From the NCBI GenBank assembly GCA_039519185.1, contig CM076847.1, positions 70,445,521 through 70,509,520 on the forward strand: a DNA stretch of 64,000 nt. Reading direction: 5' to 3'. The notes below the pieces were generated by a model. It saw nothing but the letters and a program-made list of their open reading frames with translations. It had not been told where the DNA came from and did no database searches. Both the position numbers and the translations under genes were made by a program. Shown here piece by piece: positions 10,459-22,100 of this stretch (positions are counted from its first letter, which is position 1; each line of letters begins with the position of its first letter). This stretch comes from Astragalus membranaceus (lineage: Eukaryota; Streptophyta; Magnoliopsida; Fabales; Fabaceae).

Positions 10459-11295
10459 TCACACACACACACACACTGGTGAAAAATGGTTAGAGGCAAT
10501 AACAGAATCGAGAGAGAGTTTAAGAAATAATCAATGTGATCATTTACTCTGTTATTACACTTATGAAATGAAAACAGTGTTTACAGTGCAACAAAAACAA
10601 TTTACTAACTTAATCACTAACGAACTACTACCATTTCAATCATTTATGCATCTAATACATCATTTATTTGAGGCACTTACTAGCTTGGATTACATCCAAT
10701 TCACCTCCTAATTCAAGTTAGATAAACTCTTCATTCCCAAGCTGCTCCTTAACTCTTCAAACCTCTTAATCTTCAATGACTTTGTCAATTTTCATCAATG
10801 ACACCGTCACACACCACTTCAAGCACATCTTGGTAACGAAATATAACCTTCATATGCACGATCCATCGATCATAATTCTTGCCATCGAAAACAGAAAGCT
10901 TCGCCGAAAATTGACCAATAGTGGAACTTGAATTCGCCATCACTATCGTCCAAGGATCACAAACACTGCTCTGATACCAAAACTGTTTGAAACAAATTGC
11001 ACAATCTCAGAACACTATCTTCAATGGTAAAGAGCACACACACACTTTCGTGAAAAATGGTTAGAGGCAATAACAGAATCGAGAGAGAGAGAGAAATTAG
11101 GAAATGATCAATGTGAACATTTACTCTGTTATTACACTTATGAAATGAAAACAATGTTTACAGCTATTTTAATCAACTCGCAATGCAGCAAAAACAATTT
11201 GGTGACTTAACCACTAACTAACTACTATCAGTTCAATAATTCATTCATCTAATACATCACTTATTTGAGGCACTTACTAGCTTGGATTACATCCA
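10459..11295 (-). mobile_element. Ty1/copia deletion derivative
   Basis: Two direct repeats of about 240-310 bp (10459-10698 and 10984-11295) flank a 285-bp interior. The right repeat is directly followed, reading minus, by TGGTATCAGAGC (10981-10970), the initiator-Met tRNA primer site of plant LTR retrotransposons. A gag start follows at 10940 (MANSSSTIGQFSAKLSVFDG), resembling copia gag. After about 50 codons the frame is lost, and a purine tract (TTAGGAGGTGAA) precedes the 3' LTR. The 5' LTR is about 312 bp with TG..CA ends. The 3' LTR lacks its distal part. Protease, integrase and RT are all absent. Confidence 0.75.
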
Positions 11296-11639
11296 ATAAA
11301 ACGCAACAATGTTAAAACTCTTGATGGAAACTTTGTTGCCTATTGTGGTCCTACCTGGTTCGAAAGATTAGTCTCTACAGTTACACGCAGAGCATACCCG
11401 GTTTACACCAAAAAAATATACGGTGTTTTACAAAACTCTGTATCTTCTTATTCACTTATAAAAGTTTGTATGAAATACGATTTTTTTGCCCGTCACATTA
11501 ATACCGTGTTTAATACAATAAATGTATATATTCGACTTGGAATAAAAGCATTAAAAATTAAAAGTGTTTCCTATTATAAAAATGCAGATAAGTATGTTGA
11601 CACAATTTTTATTTTGAATGGATCTCATAAGAAAAATGT

Positions 11640-12260
11640 TTGATGAATGTTGGAAGTTTTTGTGGTTGGAGCATTCTCTGTTAGTGGGTTCTGCTTTCAA
11701 GAATTGAAAAATTGTTCATTGGAAGGTAAGAAATGGGTGGAATAATTGCTTATACTTGACTAGACAGATGAACATCGTTTGCATTCACATTTATAAAAAT
11801 GAAAATGTATGCGCCGATAACCTTGCTGGTCATGGAACTAATATAAGTGATTTTATTTGGTGGGATCTTATTCCTAGCTTCATTGCTAAGGATTTTTCCA
11901 GGAATAGGTTATTGGGTTTGCCTAGCTATAGGTTTTCCTGATTTCTTTCTTGGGATTAGTATTTATTCTTGTTTGTTGGATTGGGTTTTCCTTTTGATTC
12001 CTATTTTTGTGTGCTGCAAATGATTGTTAATGACTTTATTGCAAACCTGGTTGGGACGAGAGTCACTATAGTGATGCTTTTGCATGTCATTATACATTTT
12101 CTTTGTTCTAGTTTCCTGTTAATAGGATTGTTTTTATTCCCTTTTGGTTTTATTGCTATTTTTGTCCATGGATTTTGGCGTAGTCCTGCCATGTTTCTTT
12201 TGTTCCTTTTTCTTTTTTTATCAATAAAGTTTAGGGAGAATACTGTTTTTCCTTCTTGAT
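11640..12260 (+). pseudogene. LINE RNase H C-terminus and 3' end
   Basis: The frame near 11720-11941 reads RNGWNNCLYL, then CIHIYKNENVCADNLAGHGT, then WWDLIPSFIAKDFSRNRLLG. This is the C-terminal RNase H signature of plant L1 LINEs (h.yREgN..AD.LA). A T-rich 3' region follows to about 12260. A related fragment sits at 32097-32365. The 11300-11640 stretch upstream shows no recognisable coding sequence. Confidence 0.6.
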
Positions 12261-12309
12261 ATTTTTTTATTTATTAAGGAGGGGTTTTACATGAGAAGAT
12301 TTTAACGAT

Positions 12310-12520
12310 CTTAGCTATCAGAGAGCAGGACAAAATATAACTTCTCATCTTATTATCAATGGATCAATGAATGTAACTGTACAAATGATGAGGAAACCGA
12401 ATATATATCATATGTTAACTAAGACTAACCGAACTGGTTAATCTAACTATAAAGTAACTAAGCTGGTTAGTGTTTAACTAGGTGAGTTAGTGTGTGTATA
12501 TACAAGTGTATATCCTAATA
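12310..12520 (-). repeat. 3' LTR of the outer copia
   Basis: It matches 30730-30932. It ends, reading plus, next to the complement of the polypurine tract (CCCCCCTCAA at 12522-12531), which fixes its inner border. Confidence 0.85.
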
Positions 12521-12527
12521 TCCCCCC

Positions 12528-14276
12528 TCAAGTTGGACTATGAAAATTACAGAGTCCTAACTTGGTAACAAAGGATGAAAAGGAAGTAGAATGTAATGGT
12601 TTTGGGAAGAGATCAGCCAGCTGAGAAGCAGAGGGTACTGGAAGTAGATGAATGATCTTCTGCTGGATCTTTTCACGAACGACATGGCACTCGATCTCAA
12701 TGTGTTTGGTGCGTTCATGGAAGGAAGGATTGTCAACAAGATAGATGGTTGACTTGTTGTCACAGTAGACATCAGATGGAGAACTTGGAGGAAGCTGCAA
12801 GTCAGCGAGCAAAAAATGTAGCCATTGAATTTCACAAGAAAGGGAAGCCAATGCCCTGTATTCAGCTTCTGAAGAAGATCTAGAAATTGTATTCTGCTTC
12901 TTTGATTTCCAAGACACAAGAGAAGTGCCAAGAAATACACAATAACCTATAATAGATTTACGGGTGTCTGGGCAACATGCCCAATCAGAATCAACAAAAC
13001 CAGACATGTTTAATGAAGTTGATGCAGAGAAATAGAGGCCCTGAGCTGGTGCTGATTTGAGGTATCTTAAGACTCGTATTGCAGCTCTAAAATGAGAGGT
13101 GAGTGGCTTGGAGACAAAATGACTTAGTTGTTGAACCGCAAAAGCAATATCAGGCCGTGTAGTAGTGAGATACAATAGGCGTCCAATCAATCTTCTGTAG
13201 GCAGGTTCATCTGGGTATAAATCTGAGCCATCACTGCTGAGTTTGATAGATGGATCAGAAGGTGTGGTTGCTGGTTTAGTGGCGAGTGGCCCACTATCTT
13301 TCATGAGGATGACCCAAGTAAACCTACTAAAGTCATCTACAAGGGTAAGGAAGTATCTATGGTCAAGGATAGAGGTGTGAGAGTAGGGCCCCCAAATGTC
13401 AGAATGTAGCATGTCAAAAATGTGAGTGGTTTTGGTGACACTACTGAAGTGGGTAAGTTTCCCCTGCCTAGCAAAATGACATGTATCACATGGTGATTTG
13501 TGATTTTGAATTGTTGTGACATGCATTGTTGTCTTGTAAGTGAAATGTGCCCTAATCTCATATGCCACAAAATTGAATCATTAATGCTAATAGAATCAGA
13601 TTGACAAACTACAGATCGAATTATGTCTAACAGTAGTGTCAAAAACAACTTTATTACTAGAATCAGAATCAGAAAAAACACATGGTGATGTGGCCTGAAT
13701 AGAGGAACTACAAATCAAATTTGCTTTATTGGTTGATATAGAAGTAAAGGATATGTAATGGGACTTAGCTATTGGAAGACTAATCCTGTATAAGCCTTGT
13801 TGAAGACTAGCTGTACATATCATCCTCAAAGTAAAAGTTGCCTGCAACAGAAAACAAGTGTCAATGGTGAAAAACACATAACAATTATTAGTGGATGCAA
13901 GCCCAGGGACTGAAATAAGGTTGGCATGAAGTTCAGGAACAAAAAAGACATTATGTAGTTCTAAACCATTTGAAAAATTCACAGTGCCTGCTATTTTAGC
14001 TGTGACAACTGTGTTGTTTGGAAGGCTAATATGAATAGGGCAAATATGATAACAATTTGAAAGATTTCTAAAATCAAAAGTAATGTGGTCAGTGGCTCCT
14101 GAATCTACTATCCAAGAGTCAAATTTTGTCTTACCAGATTGGGAAGGGGACATGGCATTTTGAACTGTGGGATTGGTCGAGATTGAATTGGCTTGATGGA
14201 AGGATGTGGTGACTGTATTTGCAGAGTAAGATGCAACAGAAGCTTGTTGCTTAGAGGCTTGAAGTAACTCCATCAA
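12528..14276 (-). pseudogene. Outer copia pol: protease, truncated integrase, RNase H
   Basis: From 14276 the frame runs through a retroviral-type protease site (WIVDSGATDHIT) and the gag-pre-integrase region (LWHMRLGH), with a frameshift near 13540. The 346-aa frame at 13568-12528 then has the integrase zinc-finger end (CDTCHFARQGK), the first catalytic block (HSDIWG) and LTLVDDFSRFTWVILM. At residue about 92 (near 13290) it jumps without loss of frame to the end of RT (PLATKPATTP..YRRLIGRLLYL) and RNase H (FVDSDWACCPDTRKS, YCDNKSTIYLVDNP). The rest of integrase and the whole RT catalytic core are missing, so it cannot self-replicate. Confidence 0.85.
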
Positions 14277-14991
14277 TCCTTTGTATTGATCTGTTGTGAG
14301 AGAGATAGTATTGTTTGTGTTGCCCTTGACAGATTCATTCTCAGGATCTTTGAAGTACCAATTGCAGCAACATTGTTTGCATTGTTGGAATTGGTTCTGG
14401 TTTGATTACCAGGGGGAAAAACATGAAGGAAGTAACAGGAGTCAACTGTGTGGTTGGTCTTACCACAGTTAGTACAAAGACGATTTCCCCTTTGGCTTCT
14501 TCCTCCTCTACCACGAGTCCTATTACCAATGTTATTGTATCCTCCTCTGCCACGTCCCAGATATGTACCTCTACCAGTGTTAACAAAGTTGGCTTGGCTG
14601 TGGTTGCCATTGCCATTGTTACTAGGTGTTGTATCAGTATCCAAATCAGAAACCAAAGGTGCAGTAAGTTGTCTTTCTTGTTGAATGACCATAAAAAAAC
14701 TTTAGATATAACAGGCAGTGGATCCATCACCATAATCTGAGACCTAACATGAGTATATTGTTCATTGATTCCTTTGAGGAATCTAATTGTGTGATCTTGT
14801 TCCCTATATGTGCTGGTGGACTTAATAGCACCACATGAGCAGGGAATGGCGCATTTGCATTGTGCTAGTGGCCTAAAATTGTCTAATTCATCCCACATAG
14901 CTTTCAATTTAGTATAAAATTCTGAAACATATCCATCTTACCTTGTGAAAGACGACATATATCTTCTTGTAAATCAGCAATACGAAACATA

Positions 14992-15227
14992 TGTGAATAG
15001 GGAAAATAGGGAAGCTGTAAATAGTAGTTGTGTAGATTTATTATATGCTTATGCTTTGGCCCAGGCCCGTTAGGTTTTGAGAGACAAAGCTATTTAATCT
15101 CATTTGTAATTGTATTCAAGGACACCGAGACATTATTAATAAAACGGAACTACAGCTACTTTGTAGTCGCAGACGTAGGCAATCTTTGGCCGAACTGCGT
15201 AAACAATATCGTGTGTTATGTTTGACA
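14992..15227 (+). repeat. 5' LTR of the middle copia
   Basis: The 236-bp repeat has TG..CA ends. A GC-rich leader of about 860 bp (15228-16085) follows, with long open frames on both strands that are compositional. Confidence 0.95.
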
Positions 15228-17277
15228 CGGTATCAGTAGGGTTTCGATCATCCCTGTGATTTCGGTTTTTTTTCCTCTTGCTTTCATCTTGGTCACGTGT
15301 TGGTCACTGCTCCTGGGTTCACTGTAGGTGGATTTTTTGTTTTTTTTTTTTCGTGTTTTGCTCCTGGATCTTGTTTGGCTTGTCGCCATCTGTGTGCTGT
15401 GCTTCGTCCTTGTTCGTTGATCCTGGTTCTCCTCGCGCCGTCGCCGTTCTCCTCGCGCCGTAGCCGTTCTCCTCGCGCGTCCTCCGTTGTGCGCATCGCC
15501 CTCCGCCGTGCGCATCGTCCTCCGTTCGCTTTCGTTTGCTCTGGTTCGACGTTCGTTTGCTCCTGTGATTTCGTTTTTTTTTTCGTTCAAGATCGTCATC
15601 CTCCTCGTGGATCTCTGGTTCGGTTTCTGTTTTGTGGTTTGGTTCCCTTTGTGGTTCGGTTTCGTGGTTCGGATCTCTGGTGCTCCGTGTACCCGCATCT
15701 CCGTGTTTGTGTTCCTTCGGCTTCGTGTTGGTGGTTCGCCGCTGCGTCGTCGGATCCCTTGTTTCGTGCGCCGTCGGTTTCTATGGTTCTCTGGTTTGTG
15801 GCTTCGTGTTGGTGTTTCTTGCACCTTTGTTCACAGATCGCGTTCGGGTTCTGATCGTGAATCGCACATCTTGCTGGATGCAAGATCTCTTCGCAAGTTC
15901 TGTTGGGTTCTTCTTCGCAAGTTCTGTTGGGTTCCTCTGCGGTGCTACTGTTCCTCTCTATGGTTTAATTGGTTAATTTCATTGTCTTTGGTTCGCGTGA
16001 ATTTCACTGTCTTCAAGTTATTGATTCGTGGCATTAGTTGGCTGTTTTTGTGATATTTTTTAGCATCTGTTATTTTCTAGATATCATGACAACTCTAGAG
16101 AAAGATAATTTTTATATCCGCTTTACCGGCAAGAATTATGCTACTTGGGAATTTCAATTCAAGATGTATGTTAAAGGCAAAGGTTTATGGAGTCACCTTG
16201 ATGGGGTTTCTAAGGCCCCAGAAGATAAATCTGACTTAGACGCGTGGGAAGTCCAAGATGCTCAGATTATTTCTTGGATCCTCAGTACTATTGATCCTCA
16301 GATGATCAATAATTTGCGAGCATTTTTAACTGCTCATGAGATGTGGAATTATTTGCAGCGTATTTACAACCAGGACAATGCAGCTAAGCGTTTTCAATTG
16401 GAGTTAGAGATTGCCAATTACAAACAAGGTAATTTGTCAATTAAAGAATATTATTCTGGTTTTTTAAATTTATGGACAGAACACTCTACTATTATATATG
16501 CTGCCGTTCCCAAACCATCTGTGACGCCCAAATATTTAATTAAATTATTTAATTAAATATTTAGGTATCCGTTTGTTTATTTATTTATTTCAGTTGGTGT
16601 AATTATATTAGCATTTGATTAAGAGGTGTATAATTGGATATTAGGAGATGGTGTTAGTGATCGGGCTTAAGCTGGAGGAAAGCCCGTGATCCAAGAGCCC
16701 ACTAGCTAGGCGCATAGGTGAAGCGCCTAGGCTAGGGTTTTGGCTCATTTGCGATTTTGCTTGAGAAAAGAGAGAGAGGAGTCGCGAAATAGAGAGAGGA
16801 GAGGCGAAGAGGGTTTAGCGCACATCCAAGGGAGAAGAAGAGGAGGATTTCGCGAGTTCAAGGATAAGAAAGAAGCTGTGTTGCTGAGGTTATTGTTGGT
16901 GACTTGATCAAGAAGATTAGTGCTCTCCTACTATAAGGTAAGGGTGGGGTTCTTCCTTATAATAGGGTTTTATGATGGGGTTATGTGGGAATAGGTCCTA
17001 TGATGCCTAGTGTTTTTTATGTTGATTTGGTGATAGTTATATCATGATTATGTTAATTGAAATATTGGCTTGTTGGTGATTGTTGTAACTCTAGAAAAAA
17101 TTGGTGTTCATTGTTGTTATCACGAATTGCATGCTAAGTGTTTGAATAAATGTTGTTTGGTGTTGTGATTGACAATTCATGATAATTGACATTGGGGTTT
17201 AAGAATTGGTGAACTAAATTGGTGACTAAATCGAATTGGTGATTTAACATGGTGAAATTCTGAAATTTTGGGTCCCT

Positions 17278-17731
17278 AGGGCGCCATGGGCGCCAAATGT
17301 TGTTGCTGTTCCTGTTGCAGAAAATGGCGCCTTGTGCCTGGGCGCCATGTTTGGTCGTGTTGCGTTCGATGCCTGTGCTGCAGGAAACGGCGCCCTGTGC
17401 CTGGGCGCCACATCCCGTGTGTTGCGTTTTTCCCGCTGTGTTGCTGTTTTTGGCGCCCTGTGCCTGGGCGCCGTGTCTGGTGCGTGTTCCTGTTTGTGTT
17501 GCGTTTTGTGCTGCTACTGTCTGGGCGCCAAGGGCGCCAATTCCTGTGCCTTGTTGCGTTTCTGTGGTGTTCCCTGCTGCCTGGGCGCCAAGAGCGCCAT
17601 CTCCTGCAGTGTTTCCTGCTGGGCGCCTCCCTGGGCGCCAATTCCTGCCTGGGCGCCAAGGGTGCCAGTTTCTGTTGCTGGCCAGTTCCTGCGTGTTGCC
17701 TGCTAGGCGCCCTGCTCCTGGGCGCCATTTT
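17278..17731 (+). repeat. GGCGCC palindrome cluster in the 5' LTR
   Basis: The 6-bp palindrome GGCGCC, mostly as TGGGCGCC, recurs close to twenty times in 450 bp, spaced by short C/T/G-rich spacers. The 3' LTR has the matching block at 24327-24743 with one or two units fewer, which shows unit gain or loss. Confidence 0.85.
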
Positions 17732-18029
17732 CAGGATGTGTCTCAGTTTTTCCCCTGTTTTGTTTTCGACATAACTTTTGACCCGGGAGTCCGATTGAGA
17801 CGTTTCAAAATGTTTTGGAAAGCTTATTCAGAGGCCTAGCTGAATATTCTAATTTTAGGCAAAGTGATCTATTTTTCTGGAAATTTGTTAGCCGTTGGCT
17901 TAGCCGTTAAATGTTGCTGTTTTAAAAAGAAAAATTGTCGTCGCCCCAAATATTTTGGAAAATTGTCGTTGTTTCTGGTGTTGGGAAAAATCATCGCGTC
18001 TCAAATGTTTTGGAAATTGTTTGTCTTGG

Positions 18030-18420
18030 TGCTGTTGAGCTAGGTGTGAAGGCTCAAGTATTGTTGTTGTTTGAGCTGGGTGTGAAGGCTCAAACCTTGG
18101 TGTTGTCGGGGCTAGGTGTAAAGGCTCCAAATCTTGGTGTTCCGTTGTTTCGGGTAGTTTGGTGTTTCGGTGTCGTTGGGCTAGGTGTGAAAACCCAATT
18201 TTGGTGATATTCGGTGATTGATTTTGGTGTGTCACATTGTGACTAATTTTTGGTGATTGTCTGTGTGCATTCATGGTGTCGCATACAGCATACGCATTTA
18301 TTTTGGTGAAGGCCTTTGGTCTTGGAGCTGGGTGTGAAAGCTCAATTTTTCTAAAACTAGTGAGCCGGGTGTGAAAGCTCAATTTTTCTAAATTGGTGAG
18401 CCGGGTGTGAAAGCTCTCAA
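18030..18420 (+). repeat. GAGC..GGTGTGAA..GCTC hairpin repeats in the 5' LTR
   Basis: Seven diverged copies of GAGCTGGGTGTGAAGGCTC are scattered over about 390 bp. Most keep the complementary GAGC/GCTC ends, so each can form a small RNA stem-loop. The same series lies at 25045-25435 in the 3' LTR. Confidence 0.75.
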
Positions 18421-19187
18421 TCTTGGTGACGCCTCTATTTACAGGCAACAATTTTGGTGATTTGGTACCACATGCATATGCCCGTTGGTGTGGGTTGCAT
18501 TCATGCATTATCATGACATTTGGTGACTGATTGTGGTGCTTATAATTTGACGTGCGTTTATAATTCGATGTGTGTAGTGGAGTGGTAGATATAGTGTCAT
18601 ATTCTAGCATATTTCCTATCATTTACGCTATTATATTGAAGATACCTCACCACTTCTGTTTGAATGTTACCCCTATGCGGTAACGTGCAGGTGATTCCGA
18701 GTGAAGGCTTAGCTACCTTCGCTAGTCTGAGTCGGTGTCCTTTGCTTTGATATGTAACACTCAAGGGGGGGAAACGAACCTAGACTTTGGCTGTTGCATT
18801 TTATTTATTTGGAGTCCATTCAGGACGTTATAATTTTATGTTTTGGAACTTATTTCTATTCCGCTGCGTGGTGGTGTATTTTTGGCGATGTGGTTAACTA
18901 AACTGGTGTTATGGGCTTCGTCCCTTTTTGACAAAGTGTTATATATCGTACGTGACGTTTCGAATTATCGATGAATGTGTGACATCTCTTTTCGAAGTAT
19001 GGAATAATGAAATTTTTAAACTCTGATTTTATTAAATAATTACCGGGTAGAAAATGGGTGTTACATTAGTGGTATCAGAGCAAAAGTTCGGTCTGTCCGG
19101 CCAAGTTGTCTAGTCGTAGTGTCAATTGACAATGGTGTGTTGTCAGTTATATCTAACTGTTGTTTGTTTTATAGCAAGTGAATTGAA

Positions 19188-22100
19188 ATGGCTGGGAGGA
19201 ACGATGCTGCAATTGCTGCTGCACTAGCTGCTATGGCGCAGGCTGTGCAGAATCAGCAGAATGCCGGTGGAAATGCTGGGACTCGCAGTCTGGCGACATT
19301 TCAGAGAGAGAATCCGCCCACGTTCAAGGGCAAGTATGATCCCGATGGTGCTTTAGCTTGGTTGAAAGAAATGGAGAGGATTTTTCGAGTGATGGATTGT
19401 ACTCCAGCACAGAAGGTCCGCTATGGTACGCATATGCTAGCTGAGGAAGCTGATGATTGGTGGTTAGAGGCGAGGCAGAGGTTGGAGACTGCTAATGAAG
19501 AGATTACCTGGGAAGTGTTCAGCAGAGAGTTTAACCGTAAGTATTATCCGGAAGATGTCCGAGGGAAGAAAGAGATTGAGTTTCTGGAGCTGAAACAAGG
19601 GAGTATGTCCGTATCGGAGTATGCCGCTAAGTTCGTGGAGCTAGCAAAGTTCTATCCGCATTACACTGGAGCTACTGCTGAGTTTTCCAAGTGTATCAAG
19701 TTCGAGAATGGTTTGAGGCCCGAGATCAAGAAAGCAATCGGATATCAGAAGATCCGTGTCTTTGCTGACTTGATTGATAGTTGCAGAATTTTTGAGGAGG
19801 ATAGTAATGCTCACTACAAGATTGTGAACGATAAGAGGAGCAAGTTTCAAGGCCGTAGTAAGCCGTATGAGGTCCCTGCGGACAAGGGTAAGCAGAGAGC
19901 TAGTGCTGACAAGAGGACTAGTGGGGGAGATGCCCCTGCTAGCATTGTGTGTTTTAAGTGTGGCAAGCCTGGCCACAAGAGTGTCATGTGCAGAAGCGAC
20001 GTGAAGAGGTGTTTCAAGTGCGGGAAGGACGGCCATGTGGTGGCCGAATGTGAGAGCAAGGTAGTGGTCTGCTACAACTGTGGGGAAGGAGGGCATATCA
20101 GTACACAGTGTCCGAAACCGAAGAAGGAAAGGTCCAGTGGAAAAGTGTTCGTTTTGGCAAGTGAAGAGCCTACTGAAGATGATGGACTCATTAGAGGTAC
20201 GTGCTTCATTAATGGTACTCCTTTAAAGTCTATTATTGATACTGGTGCTACTCATTGCTTTATTGCTGCTGATTGTTTTAAGAAGTTGGGTCTTGTATTG
20301 TCTGCTATGAATGGAGAGATGGTTGTCGACACTCCAGCTAAGGGGTCGGTAACTACCTCTCTAGTGTGTTCTCAGTGTCCCTTGTCGATCTTCGACAGAG
20401 ACTTTGTTGTGGATTTTGTTTGCTTGCCGTTGAGCGGATTGGATGTAATCTTGGGAATGAACTGGTTAGAGCATAACTATGTTCATATTAATTGTCGTAG
20501 CAAGTCGGTGAGTTTTGAAGAGGGAGAGTCTGGTCTGTTATCCGCTAGTCAGTTGCGGAAGTTGAATAAGGAAGGAGTTCAGTTATTCTCGCTGATGGCA
20601 TCGCTGTCTGTTGAGAATCAAGCTATCATTGAAAAGTTGCAGGTGGTGCGCGAATTTCCTGATGTTTTCCCTGATGAGATCCCAAGTGTGCCGCCTGAGA
20701 GGGAAGTGGAGTTTTCTATTGATCTTGTACCCGGTACGAGGCCTGTGTCTATGGCACCGTACAGGATGTCTGCATCAGAATTGACTGAGTTGAAGAAGCA
20801 ACTTGAAGATCTGCTTGAGAAGAAGTTTGTTAGGCCGAGTGTATCGCCGTGGGGAGCTCCTGTGTTGCTGGTGAAGAAGATGGATGGAAGCATGAGGTTG
20901 TGTGTTGATTATAGGCAGCTGAATAAGGTGACCATTAAGAACAAGTATCCACTGCCGAGGACAGACGATTTGATGGATCAGTTAGTGGGTGCTCGAGTGT
21001 TCAGCAAGATTGATTTGAGATCAGGTTATCATCAGATCAAGGTGAAGGATGGAGATGTTCAGAAGACGGCTTTCAGAACCCGTTATGGTCATTATGAGTA
21101 TTCGGTGATGCCGTTCGGTGTTACCAACGCACCAGGAGTATTTATGGAATATATGAATCGTATATTTCATGCTTACTTGGATCAGTTTGTGGTGGTGTTC
21201 ATTAACGACATCCTGATTTATTCGAACTCGGAGGAAGAACATGCAGAGCATCTGAGGTTAGTATTGGAAGTATTGAAGGAAAAGAAGCTGTATGCGAAGT
21301 TGTCTAAGTTTCAATTCTGGTTGTCAGAAGTGAGTTTTCTGGGTCATATCATTTCTGGTAGTGGTATTGCTGTGGATCCGTCTAAGGTTGATGCCGTGAT
21401 GCAGTGGGAGAGTCCGAAGTCGATTACGGAGATTAGAAGCTTCTTAGGGTTGGCTGGTTACTACAGAAGGTTCATCGAAGGTTTTTCTAAGTTGGCCCTT
21501 CCGTTGACGCAATTGACTTGTAAGGGTAAGGCTTTTGTGTGGGATGCTCGTTGTGAGGAAAGTTTCCTTGAGTTGAAGAAGAGATTGACGATGTCTCCTA
21601 TTTTGACATTGCCAAAACCGGGAGAGCCGTTCGTGGTGTATTGTGATGCTTCGAAGATGGGTCTAGGTGGCGTGCTTATGCAAGATGGGAAGGTGATTGC
21701 TTATGCGTCGAGACAGTTAAGGATTCATGAGAAGAATTATCCAACGCATGATTTGGAGTTGGCTGCAGTAGTCTTTGTGTTGAAGAATTGGAGGCACTAT
21801 TTGTATGGTTCCAGATTTGAGGTGTTCAGTGATCATAAGAGTTTGAAATATTTGTTTGACCAGAAGGAGCTGAATATGCGGCAGCGAAGGTGGTTGGAAT
21901 TGTTGAAAGACTATGATTTCGGTTTGAACTATCATCCAGGCAAAGCTAATGTCGTGGCTGATGCTTTAAGTCGGGAGTCCTTGCATATGTCGGCAATGAT
22001 GGCTAAGGAGTTAGAGTTGATTGAGGAATTCAGGGATTTGATCTGGTTTGTGAAGTGTCGCTTCAGAGTGTTAAGTTGGGTATGTTGAAGATTAATAATG

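Larger units (their letters stand above)
16520..19065 (+). repeat. 5' LTR of the Tekay-like element
   Basis: The 2546-bp LTR contains an AT-rich start with a near-palindrome (AATATTTAATTAAATTATTT), a GGCGCC-rich block (17278-17731) and a series of GAGC..GCTC hairpin repeats (18030-18420). Open frames inside are not genes. Confidence 0.95.

Noticed and set aside
15216..16053. Open frames of up to 202 aa on both strands downstream of the middle copia 5' LTR.
   Set aside because: The region is the GC- and pyrimidine-rich leader of the element; frames are compositional and gag starts only at 16086.
17276..17839. Several overlapping long open frames on both strands in the Tekay-like LTR (also 24292-24854).
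   Set aside because: They are translations of the GGCGCC-rich LTR block, recur in both LTRs with indels that shift frame, and match no family.
17900..18622. A 240-aa minus-strand open frame in the LTR (second copy at 24915-25637).
   Set aside because: It is the antisense of the GAGC..GCTC repeat series. It stays open because the repeat lacks minus-strand stops, and it has no domain.
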